The translations under genes and the position numbers were made by a program. Positions 20,299 through 34,694 of a stretch of DNA of 64,000 nt are shown piece after piece (positions within the stretch are counted from its first letter, which is position 1; each line of letters opens with the position of its first letter). Below the pieces are notes generated by a model that was not told where the DNA came from, searched no databases, and worked only from the letters and a program-made list of their open reading frames with translations. This DNA comes from Mycoplasmopsis edwardii (GTDB lineage: Bacteria > Bacillota_I > Bacilli_A > Mycoplasmatales > Metamycoplasmataceae), in NCBI RefSeq assembly GCF_900476105.1, contig NZ_LS991951.1, positions 1 to 64,000 on the forward strand. The letters run 5' to 3'.

Positions 20299-20814
20299 AT
20301 GCAGAAGTATAAAGCAAATATAACAAAAATAAATTTTTATATATTCATTACACAAGTAGCGCTATTAACAATGGCGTTACTTGTTTGACTATTAATACCA
20401 TTTGGAATGGGGATTAAAACGTCTGATTACAATGAGTTAACTAAGAATTTTAGTAATGATGAAGAGATAAGTAAATTAGGGCAACAAGTTGCTATGGGAA
20501 CTTTATTCTCGTATATTGGTAATACCTTAATAATGATCTTTTTTGTGATTTACATATCGTTATTAAGACATAAATTAAAATATGGATATATATTCCTTAT
20601 ATCCTGAATTATCCTTTTTATTGCATTTTCAGCTGTTCCGTTTTTTCGAGGAACACAATACTTACCACAAATACAAATTGTTTTTGGCGGAATAATAAGT
20701 GCAATCACAATTTCGATAGTAATTCATTTAATATGAATAACTGTGCAATTCTATATACAAAGAAAATTTCACTACTATGAGTTATATAAAATACATAAAG
20801 GAAGGAGCAAATAA
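20299..20814 (+). CDS. Unknown membrane protein between binding protein and MalF
   Basis: 171 residues with four hydrophobic helices near 13-36, 65-90, 99-120 and 130-155. Three UGA codons are Trp. It starts 4 nt after the binding-protein stop and ends 2 nt before malF, so it is embedded in the operon. No domain recognised. It could be an accessory subunit of the importer. Confidence 0.75.
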
Positions 20815-20816
20815 TT

Positions 20817-23800
20817 ATGAAAGAATTAAAACTTTATAATTGATATGGCGAATCTTTTGATAGTATATTACCTAGCTCTGTAAATAACTTAAAAGCTTAC
20901 AAAAAACAAGTAAGAAAAATGTTTATGCGTGCAAATGATAAGATAAAGTCACAGGAAAAAGTTGACAAAGATCTTTATTTAAGAGCAAGAACTAAATTAA
21001 CAGATAATCTTAAAAGAGAGTTATCGAGTCATAAAGTTGCGTATAAAAATAAAGTAGGAGTACTTAGAGATTCGATTAAAAAACTTTCTCACTTTGATAC
21101 AATGGAAAGTTTGTTAAAGTTTGAAATTAAAAAATTGAACAAAAGCAAAAATGAAATTCAAAATTATGCACAAGATTTTGTTTATTCATTAACAAAATCA
21201 GCAGATGATGCAGATTACAAAATCCAAAGCATTAATAATTTAAAATCAAAAGTTTACCAAGATGAAACTGAAATCTTCAAGAAATATACAATTTACAATA
21301 TTTTATTAGTTTACATCCAAAACCAATCTGATTTAGATTTTGATATTGCGAAAATTGAAAATTTACTTCTACCTATTGAACTTAATTGAGTTCGCAAATT
21401 ACAGACTAATGTTTCAACTTTTTTCAAAAACATTTACTTTGAATTAGAAGAACAAAGAAGATCTTTACAAGCAAAAAAAGCTGAGCTTGAAAGACAATAT
21501 AATGAAACATACTTGCTACAAAAAGAATTATTTAAAAAAGAACAATCTAACATTAAGTTAGAAACAAACAAAAAAATACTTGAAATAGAGTATGAATACA
21601 ATACAAATTTAGCTAACCAAAGAAAACTTGCAAAAGAACAAAAAGAAGCAGCTCTTGAAAAAATCAACTCACAAAAAGATAAAATTCGTGCTGCAGAAGC
21701 AAAAAACGCAGAAGCGACAGAAAAAGTTAAACAAAAGTCAAAAGATGAAATTCTTGCAATTAAAGTTCTATACAAAAAAGAACTCGAAATTCAAAAACAT
21801 AGATCATCAATCCAACTTTATAAAGACTTATACAGCTTCTTAGTTAAAAAACACTACAAGTTAGAAAAAATTGATTTTTCATATAACAAGCTAAACTTAA
21901 AACAATTACAAGAAAAACACACAGCATTAAAAACATTTTTTGATAACTTAAAAGATGAAGTATATAACAAATTCATCAAAAAAAATTTCTTATCATTTAT
22001 TAATGTTCAAAGTAACCTTAAAGAAGGTAAGTTATTAGTTAAATCTCAATACAAACACTTACTCGCTGAGTCTAAGAAAACTTACACATATGATGGACAT
22101 TACCATGAAGAAGAATCTAAAGCTTTAAAAGAACTATTCATCAATAGTAGACTTACAAGACTTAAATTCTTACATGAAAAAATTGAAGCTAAACTTCAAT
22201 TAAATGAATTAGAAAAAACAGGTGTGCTTAATGCTGAAAAACTTTCATTCAATAAAAGTAAACAAAGAATTCAAAAAGAATACTTTACAGAACTTAATGC
22301 TACAAAACAAAAGTTAAAAACAAAAGCAATCTCAAAACAAGCTTACAAAAACAAATTAATAGAGCTTAAAATCCACAAAAAAGAAGCTATTAACGAAGAG
22401 AAATTAAAATCAAAAGTTCAATCAAATAAAGATATCTTAAAATCATTATTCTGAAGACAATTAGCTGAAAAACAAATTAACAAAAAACTATACGAAAGTA
22501 AAATCAACGAAGCTCAAAAATCAATACCAGTTGAAACAATGAGAAACTTACGTTGATTATCAGTTTTCTTAAACTTTATTCTCCCTGGTCTTTCAGAATT
22601 AATCTTCTTTAAGCAATATGCAAAAGGTATTATCATGAGCATTGTTTCATTGATCTCATGAACATTAATCATCCCATTTGCATTTGGATACTACTGAACA
22701 GAAATGGGTGGTATTCCTGGATTTAGCGATTTAGGAGCCCATTTATATAACTTTAAATTAGGGATCTTCCCAGATGCAAGGATTTATTTATTCGGGGGTG
22801 TTATCTCTGTTATCTTAATGGTGTTTGTCTTAATCTATCACTCAGTTTCATCACTAGGTGCTTATAGAATTGCTAAACATTTAGAATACGGATCACGTCC
22901 AAGTAAATGAACACACACAAAAAGATGAATGAACACAAGTGGATTCCCATGAATGATTTCATTATTAGGATGAGTATTAATGATTTTCATTGTTGCTACT
23001 CCTGTTATTACATCTATTTTAGTTTCATTCACTAACTACGGGTTCTTACATGAGGCTCCTGCACAACCAGTTGACTGAGTAGGACTTAAACAATGAGGAA
23101 AATGATGAATCTTTAGAGAACAAAATCTATTCCTTTCATTACGTAGAGTTATTTTATGAACAGTAATTTGAACAATAGCTTCAACAATTATTCCAATTTC
23201 ACTTGGTATAATCATTGCTGTTTTAACAAATAACCAAAGAATTAAATTCAAAAAAGTATTTAGATTAATTTATATCTTACCGTGAGCTATTCCTGCGTTC
23301 GTTACATTAACATTTATACGTAGTTTATTCATGGGTGGAGATGATGGTATTATTAACAAGATATTCTTAGCAATGGGGATAATTGAAGAATCTAAAAACT
23401 GATTAAATACAATTATGACCGCTAGAACTTTAGTAATCATGGTTCAAACATGAATTGGATATGCTTGAATCTTCATGCTTGTTACAGGAAACTTACAATC
23501 GATTCCAAAAGACATATATGAAGCCGGATCAGTTGATGGGGCTAAAGGAAGACAATTATTCTGATATCTTACTTTACCATCACTACTTATTTCAATTGCA
23601 CCAATGCTTATTGGTCAATTCGTAGGTGCATTTAACAACTTCACAACAATTTCTATCTTCACAGGTGGTGGTCCAGCATATGCTGAATCAACATCATTTG
23701 GTGAAGCGTCAACAGATATTATTATTTCATGAGTTTATAAATTAACAACAAGTTCAGGTCAATTCGAAGGTAACCAAGCCTTTGCTGCAGCCTTAACTAC

Positions 23801-23870
23801 ATTAGCTGCTTCATTCAGTATAGCAGTTAGTGCAAGAGGATTTATTAAATCAATGTCAAGGAGGGACTAA
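20817..23870 (+). CDS. malF: MalF-type permease with a giant N-terminal coiled-coil domain
   Basis: 1017 residues, against about 300-500 for ordinary MalF. Residues 1 to about 572 are hydrophilic, Lys/Glu-rich and strongly helical, with coiled-coil stretches around 200-310 and 430-540. The membrane part starts at LRWLSVFLNFILPG (about 576) and has about eight helices. The EAA loop that binds the ATPase is IYEAGSVDGAKGRQLFWYLT, followed by LPSLL. The ribosome site GGAAGGAG is strong. It overlaps malG by 1 nt (TAATG). The N-terminal domain must be cytosolic because it precedes the first helix without a signal. The fusion is intact, with only UGA (Trp) interruptions. Confidence 0.9.
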
Positions 23871-24829
23871 TGCTTAATAAAGTAAAAAGACATTTATTTT
23901 ATAGACATAAATTTGATTCTTTAAAAGTTAATAAAAAGAAACTAACTCCAAAGAGATTGACATTTAATGAATCTGATACTAAACCACCAACAGCTCTTGA
24001 AATTATTTGACTATTCTTCAATTACATTATTTTAATCTTTTGAGCAATTATTATTTTATTCCCAATTGTCTCATTATTACTTTCATCTTTAAACGTTGGT
24101 AACCCACGTATTATTGGACTTTCATCATTTGAATTTGGATTTGATAACTTCAGATACTTATTCGAAAGTGAACGTAGTTTATTTACTAGATGATATTTAA
24201 ATACATTAATTATCGCTGGTTCTACATCAATTATTTCAACTTTAGCAGTTGCCTTAAATGGTTATGCTTACTCAAGATTTAAATTCACTGGATCAAAACA
24301 CTCATTAACAATTATTATGATGTTACAAATGATTCCGGCTACATCATCATTAATTTCTTTATACATCTTAGTTAAATTGGGAGGAACTTTAGGAATACCC
24401 GCTGTTGGTATGTTAATCTTAATTTACTCAGGTGGAGCAATCGCAGGAAATACATTCATGCTTAAGAGTTATTTAGACACTGTTTCACCAGAACTTGATG
24501 ACTCAGGAAAAATTGACGGATGTACAAACTGAGGATTATTTTTCAAAATTTTATTACCAGTTATTAAACCCGCTTTAATAATGGTTGCATTATGATCATT
24601 CCTAACTCCATTTACTGATGTTATCTTGCCTAAATTCGTTTTAATCGAAAATAGTGAAAAAACATTAGCAATTGGTCTTGACACATTTATTAACGCTGAG
24701 CCAAAACACATTAATTTTGGTGCATATTCTGCCGGATCAATATTGGCTTCATTGCCGGCATTTACCTTATTCATGTACTTACAAAGATACATTGTAGGTG
24801 GACTAAGTGATGGAGCCGTGAAAGGATAG
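23870..24829 (+). CDS. malG: MalG-type permease
   Basis: 319 residues with about six membrane helices after a 40-residue basic tail. The EAA-type loop reads SPELDDSGKIDGCTNWGLFF then KILLPVIKPAL. It pairs with MalF and the ATPase to form the sugar importer. It starts within the malF stop, and the ATPase gene follows after 3 nt. Several UGA codons are Trp. Confidence 0.92.
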
Positions 24830-24832
24830 AAG

Positions 24833-26050
24833 ATGGCATTATTCAAAAGTAAATCAAACACTAAAAATGCTAACGCTGAATTAGAACTTAAAGACCAAGG
24901 GTTTGAAACAATTGATATTGATCAAATGATTTCAGAAGTTGGTGAGGTTTACAACTCTAATTCTGGTGCTCATATTAAACTTGTTAATATTTCCAAAAAA
25001 TATGAAGGTAATGAAAACTATACATTAGAAAATATTAACTTAGAAATTAAACCAGGAACATTCTGTATCTTTTTAGGACCATCAGGATGTGGTAAAACAA
25101 CATTATTAAGAATGATTGCAGGACTTAACTCAATTACAAAAGGTGACTTATTATTTAATAACAAAAGATATAACAACTTATTACCAAATGAACGTAATAT
25201 CGCCATGGTTTTCCAATCATATGCTTTATACCCACACATGAATGTTTACAACAACATTTCCTTTGGTTTAAAAATTGCTAAAGAAAGAAAAGACATTATT
25301 GATAAAAGAGTTAAAGATGTCGCAAAAATCTTAAGAATCGACAATTACTTATATAGAAAACCAAGAGACCTTTCAGGAGGTCAAAGACAACGTGTTGCTA
25401 TTGGACGTGCTATTGCTAGAAAACCACTTGTTTTCTTAATGGATGAACTACTTTCTAACCTTGACGCAAAATTAAGAGAAAACATGCGTAGAGAAATTGT
25501 TAACATTCACCGTATGTTAAATACAACAAGTATCTATGTTACACATGACCAACTTGAAGCTATGACAATGGGTGACCAAATTGTAGTATTCAATGATGGT
25601 AAAATTCAACAAAATGGTAAAGGAAAAGAACTTTACTTCAAACCAGCTAACGTATTCGTTGCTAAATTCATCGGTTCACCAACAATGAACACATTTGAAG
25701 CAACATACAGCAAAGGTTATGTGTTTGATGAAACTGGAAAAATTAAAATTTCTATTGACAAAGAAACTCAAGCAAAATTATCAGAAGGTCAAAAATTAAT
25801 TATTGGATTCAGAAGTGAAGACTTAAGAATTCAATACAAACAAGTTGAAAACTCAGTATCAGGAAAAATTTCTAACATTGAGTTAATTGGTAAAGACCAA
25901 TTAGTTGTTGTAAAAATCAATGACGAAACTGAATTTATTGTAAACGCATCAAACAATGAAGAATTTGAATTATTCTCAAATGTTCATGTAGAATTTGTAA
26001 CTTCAAGAATTCATATTTTCGACAAACAAACTGAAGATAGAATTAACTAA
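24833..26050 (+). CDS. msmK: Sugar ABC transporter ATPase (MsmK/MalK type)
   Basis: 405 residues with about 45 extra residues before the ABC domain. Walker A is GPSGCGKTTL, the Q-loop VFQSYALYPHM, the signature LSGGQRQRVAIGRAIAR, Walker B VFLMDELLSNLD and the switch His VTHDQLEAMT. The C-terminal half is the TOBE/OB regulatory domain of the MalK type, including IGFRSEDLRI. It powers the MalF-MalG importer. Confidence 0.96.
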   Translation: MALFKSKSNTKNANAELELKDQGFETIDIDQMISEVGEVYNSNSGAHIKLVNISKKYEGNENYTLENINLEIKPGTFCIFLGPSGCGKTTLLRMIAGLNSITKGDLLFNNKRYNNLLPNERNIAMVFQSYALYPHMNVYNNISFGLKIAKERKDIIDKRVKDVAKILRIDNYLYRKPRDLSGGQRQRVAIGRAIARKPLVFLMDELLSNLDAKLRENMRREIVNIHRMLNTTSIYVTHDQLEAMTMGDQIVVFNDGKIQQNGKGKELYFKPANVFVAKFIGSPTMNTFEATYSKGYVFDETGKIKISIDKETQAKLSEGQKLIIGFRSEDLRIQYKQVENSVSGKISNIELIGKDQLVVVKINDETEFIVNASNNEEFELFSNVHVEFVTSRIHIFDKQTEDRIN

Positions 26051-26051
26051 T

Positions 26052-26795
26052 ATGTTTGCTAACAAACAACTAAAATTCACAGAAACTAATTATTTAAAAA
26101 GAAAAATATTTGTTTCACTTTTAATTGTCCTACTTTCATTAATTTTATTCTTTCAAATCATTATGTTCGCAAGATTTTTTGCATGAACTGATTTTGAATA
26201 TGAACACATTAAAACAGGGCAATTGAGTAGTTCTTGAAGTGATGAAGAAGTAAGGAAAAATTCTCCTGCTTACCAATTAATTTACATTTTCTCAGTTTTA
26301 AATTCTGTAACTATATTATTATCACTTGTTTCGATTGTTTTACTTTCTATTGTTTTAATTAACTTATTTAGAAATAAATCAAATGGTGATTCATACTTAA
26401 GAATATTAATTTGAATCATTCCAATTATCTTTATTATCTTATTCTTTGTGATCGCACTACAACCTCAAGCAGTTTATAAAATTAACATTGTATCAACTCT
26501 TAATGAGCATGATGAAGAAGAATTACGTCCAAGAAAAGTTGCGCCAAGACAACTTAGCTATAAATTAATTTGATTCTCAATGTTTATTGCATTTTCAAAC
26601 ATTTTCTGAATTGCTTTAGCTAAAAAAACATTTGGATTTATTACAAAAGATAAAATCCTTGCAAAACAAGAGCATGAAACAACAATGTTAAAAGAAGAAA
26701 TTGAAGCAAAATTAGAAAATAGAAAACCTAAAAACAAAACAATTGAAAAAGAAGTTTCATATATAAAAATTATTTATTCAAACGACAATAATTAA
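26052..26795 (+). CDS. Unknown membrane protein at the end of the importer operon
   Basis: 247 residues. Helices lie near 20-45, 80-107, 117-136 and 176-196, followed by a charged C-terminal tail with a short coiled coil (KILAKQEHETTMLKEEIEAK). It starts 1 nt after the ATPase stop. Its position suggests it belongs to the importer, but no family is recognised. A terminator follows. Confidence 0.75.
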
Positions 26796-26809
26796 TTAAT
26801 TTTAAATAA

Positions 26810-26840
26810 AAGCCAACTTTTAATTAAGTTGGCTTTTTTA
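26810..26840 (+). terminator. Terminator of the importer operon
   Basis: AAGCCAACTT and AAGTTGGCTT form a 10-bp stem, followed by a T-run. Confidence 0.9.
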
Positions 26841-26892
26841 TTTATATAGCTTTATATCATGGTTACACACAAATATTAGGCTTGTTTTAAAC

Positions 26893-26904
26893 TTGATTGA
26901 TCAA
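26893..26904. promoter_or_regulatory. Candidate glucan operator 3
   Basis: TTGATTGATCAA matches TTGAYWRRTCAA. It lies just upstream of the expected -35 position of the GH13 gene (-10 TAAAAT at 26928-26933, ATG at 26941). Confidence 0.55.
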
Positions 26905-26940
26905 ATGAAAAACAACAAAAAAACAAGTAAAATTATCTCT

Positions 26941-28716
26941 ATGAAAAAAATTTATGAGAACCTTAAAAAAGAAATTATTTTTAAAAAATATTTAAGAAAC
27001 CAAATTAGGAAGGAATATGCAATTTGAGATGATCCTAAATATACAAAAAAGGATTATAACTTAGATTACTTGGAACTTTGAAAAAATGCACCTAAAGCCA
27101 AACCTTTTGTAAAGAAAAGAAATACAAATGTAATTTATCAAGTTTTAGTTTACAACTTTGCAGATGGTAATAATGATGGTATTGGTGATTTTATTGGACT
27201 TAAAAACAAAATCCCTTATTTAGTTAATTTAGGAGTTGATCAACTTTGATTAAGCCCAATTCATTCTGCTTCATCATATCATGGGTATTCTGTAATTGAT
27301 TATGCAGATGTTGCAGAACAACTTGGAGGCATGGAAGCATTTATTGACTTTTTATCAGAAGCGCATGAAAACGGTATTAAAGTTTATATTGATTTAGTAT
27401 TTAATCATACTTCATATGAACACCCATGATTCCAAAAAGCTTTATATGGTGATAAAAAATATGAAGCATTTTATAGATTAGAACCTGAGTACATAGACAA
27501 TGATGTTAGAAGAGATACAAAAGAAGTTAGATCAAAATACAAAAAACTTGATCAAAGTATACCTGCTACAAATAGACAATACTTAGGTAGATTCACATAT
27601 GGTATGCCAGATTTAAACTTAGACAACAAAGATGTTATTGATCAACTTGTTGGAATACAAAAGTTCTGAACAGCACTTGGAGTAGATGGATTTAGATATG
27701 ATGCATTTGCTGAATTTTTCTCAAGTGAGCAAGAAACAAAAAATAACTATAACGAAGCTAAAATCTTTTCAATCTTAAGAAAAGCAAGTAATGAAATTAC
27801 ATCATTAGAACCTGGTCGTGATGAAGTATTTATGATGGGTGAATGAGTTCACACAGATTCATTGAAAGCTTTAGAATACACAAAATATAATGATGATTTA
27901 GCTCTTGATACAGTGTATGATGGATTTAAATTCTTTAGACATAATCCTGATGTTAGGATACCTTATGATGAACTTTATAGAGTTACTAAAATGTACCAAA
28001 ATGCATCAAGTAAATCTAAATGAATTCCATTTTTAGATAATCATGATGTTTTAAGATGACTTGATTCATATAGATTACAAGTTTCAAAATTAAAGGGTTA
28101 TCAAAATGATAGGAAGTTAACATGTGCTGAGAAAGATGCTCAAAAAATTGCGATGATGCAACTTTTAGCATTACCAGGAACTCCGTTAGTTTATTATGGT
28201 AACGAATTAATGTATTATGGTACTAGAGAATATGGTGACCCTTCTTTAAGAGAACCAATGAAATGAGATAAAGTTGAAGAAAACAGTTTAATCTTTGACG
28301 ATAAGGTTAAAGAATCAACTAAAGACCATGTGTTATTAACTTCAGCTTTAAGCTTACAATCAGCAGATCAAGCTAAAGCTGATAAAGATTCATTATTCCA
28401 CTTTATCAAATTCATGAACGAATTAAGAGAACAAAATCCATTTATGAGCGAAAGCAATGTAAACACAATTATTAATCCTTATGAAGTTATTGATACTGAA
28501 GATTACTCAAGCTTTATTGTTAGAGCGGCTTCACATGATTCAAACAAATTATTATTATTTGGTTTCTGTAACTATCAAAACCCATTTTTAAACGCTACAA
28601 AAATTTCAAGAAAATTCCATTTTAAACCTTTATACATGTATAAAGCAAAAAGTAATAGCTGATTCATTGAAATCGAGCAAGGAGGAATTATAATTTTTGA
28701 ATTAACAAGAAAGTAA
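26941..28716 (+). CDS. Cytosolic GH13 alpha-glucosidase/amylase
   Basis: 591 residues, no signal peptide. GH13 region I is DLVFNHTS, region II GFRYDAFAE, region III MMGEWVH and region IV FLDNHDVLR. The segment FADGNNDGIGDFIGLKN is shared with the surface lipoprotein at 15363, marking them as paralogues. It probably trims imported maltodextrins. TAAAAT ends 7 nt before the ATG, so the message looks leaderless. The gntR gene follows 21 nt later but has its own promoter. Confidence 0.9.
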
Positions 28717-28737
28717 ATATTTGGTAAAATAAATCCT

Positions 28738-29472
28738 ATGAATAAAGAATATAAGAAAAACATAGACTCTTCACCAAAGATTAAGAAAGTAATTAAGCGT
28801 AAATCATTAAATGACGAAGATAATACAAAAACAAACAGTATTATTCTTTACTTAATTGATTTAATTAAATCTAAGAAAGTGCCTGTTAATAAGATTATGC
28901 CATCTGAGCACGCTTTAATGGAACGTTTCAATTGTTCTAGAAGTGTTGTTGTTTCGGCATATCAAAAATTAAGTGCTTTAGGTGCTGTTTATTCAATCTC
29001 AAAAAGAGGACACTTTGTTGCAGAAAACTTTCACAACTTAATTAAACCCGTTAGTTTCCTACTTAATGTTGATAAACAATGAGGTGAAGAAATTCATGAC
29101 TTTATAGAACCTGAGTGATTTGGAGAAAGAAATATTATTTTTGTCGACGGAACTAGAATGTTCCGTAAGTTCTTCTACAAAAAAGGAGAAGTTATAGCAG
29201 AAGCTGATATTTGAGTTTCAACAAAAAACTTAGATAAATATGAACCAATTGACTTATCAGTTCCTTTAATTGATGTTCTTTCTGAAAGAGAACCAATTAA
29301 AAACATTGTTTATGATATACACTATGAAAAAGAAGCTAACAGATTAGGTCATGAAAATATGATGGTGTTAATGATTTTTGGTTATGATGAAGATAGTATT
29401 TGTATTGCTGCAAAATACTACATCAAACCTGAACACTTTAAGTTCTACCACCAAGAGTTCTCATTGTTATAA
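28738..29472 (+). CDS. GntR-family transcriptional regulator
   Basis: 244 residues. A basic N-terminal tail leads to a GntR winged helix at about 35-105, with PSEHALMERFNCSRSVVVSA then YQKLSALGAV. The C-terminal part (about 115-244) fits a UTRA ligand-binding domain. This architecture (as in TreR or NagR) usually represses sugar genes until a sugar phosphate binds. Located in the middle of the glucan locus, it is the obvious candidate to bind the four TTGAYWRRTCAA sites. TGGTAAAAT ends 7 nt before the ATG, another leaderless layout. Confidence 0.9.
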
Positions 29473-29477
29473 TTTTA

Positions 29478-29505
29478 AAAATCCAACACTTTGATGTTGG
29501 ATTTT
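29478..29505. terminator. Bidirectional terminator between gntR and aldehyde dehydrogenase
   Basis: AAATCCAACA and TGTTGGATTT pair around CTTTGA; T-runs lie on both strands. Confidence 0.85.
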
Positions 29506-29512
29506 TACTTTT

Positions 29513-30871
29513 TTATTTAAATATTCATTCCAAGATTTTCTTACTTTTTTTACTTTCTTTACCATATACAAGTGGATTTGGTTTCATAAATGAAGGTGAT
29601 TTAAAGTAACTTTTTTGGTTACTAAATGCTTTAAAACCATCAAACCCATGGTATCTGCCAAGACCTGAAGTCCGAACTCCCCCAAATGGCAAATTATAAT
29701 TTGATAAGAATGAAATTGTATCATTTATAATAACGCTTCCTGACTTAAATGAGTTTTGAATTTCAAGGTTTTTCTTACTTTTAGTGAATATATATAGTGC
29801 TAAAGGATTTTGATAATCTTGTAAAATAGTCTTCAATTCCTCACTATTTTTAAACTTAATTACCGGCAAAAATGAACCAAATATTTCTTCTTTCATAATT
29901 TGTTCATTTAAATTTGTTTCAAAAACAATAGGACTAATTTCTAATTTCTCTTTATTGTAATTTAATTTATCAAGAAGGTTTGTGGGAAGAATATTAAGTA
30001 ATCTTTCAAAATGCTTTTGTGAAATAATTTTACTATTTGAAGATGTGGAATGTAATACCTCAAATTCTTTTTTTAGTTCTTTTTGTAAATCATCTGCTAC
30101 ATTTTCGTGTACCAAAATAAAATCGTGAGTTACACATGTTTGACCAGAATTAACATACTTTCCAAAAGCAATCATCTTAGCGGCATTTTTGATATTAGCA
30201 TCATCAAAAACAATTGTAGGAGACTTTCCACCTAACTCTAGAACACAAGGGATAAGATTTTCTGATGCTCTTTTTGCAATAATTTTTCCAACATGGGTAG
30301 AACCTGTAAAAAAAATAAAATCAAATTTAAGGTTGTTAAAAGTTTCAAATTCAAGTTGATTATTATTTGAACAATAAATTAAACTTTCTTCAAAGTTGCT
30401 ATTAATAAGTTTCATAATTAAATCAGAAGTATTAACTGAATATTCAGAAACTTTTAACATAACTCTATTACCAGCCGCAATTGCAGCAATTAAAGGGTCA
30501 AAAGTTAACATGATCGGATAATTTCATGGCGAGTAAATACCAACCACTCCATGAGCTTCATACTTAATATAACTTTTTGACGGTTTTAAAAATCATGGTG
30601 TTTTTACTTTTGATTTCTTAGTTCATTTTGAAATGTTTTTAATAGTGTGTTTTAATGAAGAAAAAACTAAGGCAAGTTCTGAGTAAAAAGCCTGATTTTT
30701 ACTTTTACCTAAATCTATAAAAAGTGCATTTTCTATTTCGTTTTGATTATCAATTAAAATCTTTTTTAATTTAAGTAAAATTTCGATTCTTTGCGACACT
30801 GAAATTTCACCATTTTTAAGGTAATCATTTTTTTGAATTTTGAACACTTGTAAATTTTTAGAATTATTCAT
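29513..30871 (-). CDS. Aldehyde dehydrogenase, class 3-like
   Basis: 452 residues, the short length of class 3 or fatty-aldehyde dehydrogenases. It has the substrate-channel motif NYPIMLTFDPLIAAIAAGN, the catalytic Glu in LELGGKSP, the catalytic Cys in SGQTCVTHD and the C-terminal NLPFGGVRTSGLGRYHG. It oxidises aldehydes with NAD(P). The gene faces against its sugar neighbours, sits between gntR and pullulanase, and shares the upstream region containing operator 4. The ATG at 30871 is preferred: TATTAT ends 6 nt upstream, and the alternative start five codons earlier is TTG. Confidence 0.9.
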
Positions 30872-30928
30872 ATTTAAATAATACAAAATTTATCTTAATT
30901 TTTTACTAAAAAAACTGCATCAATGCTA

Positions 30929-30940
30929 TTGATCTATCAA
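30929..30940. promoter_or_regulatory. Candidate glucan operator 4
   Basis: TTGATCTATCAA, reverse complement TTGATAGATCAA, fits TTGAYWRRTCAA. It lies between divergent aldehyde dehydrogenase and pullulanase genes, 40 nt before the pullulanase TATAAT (30981-30986), the same geometry as operator 1. Confidence 0.5.
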
Positions 30941-30995
30941 GTTAATTGTACTATTTACTATGTTGAAAGTCATAATATTTTATAATTTTTACACT

Positions 30996-34686
<3,691 letters not shown>

Positions 34687-34694
34687 GAGTAACA

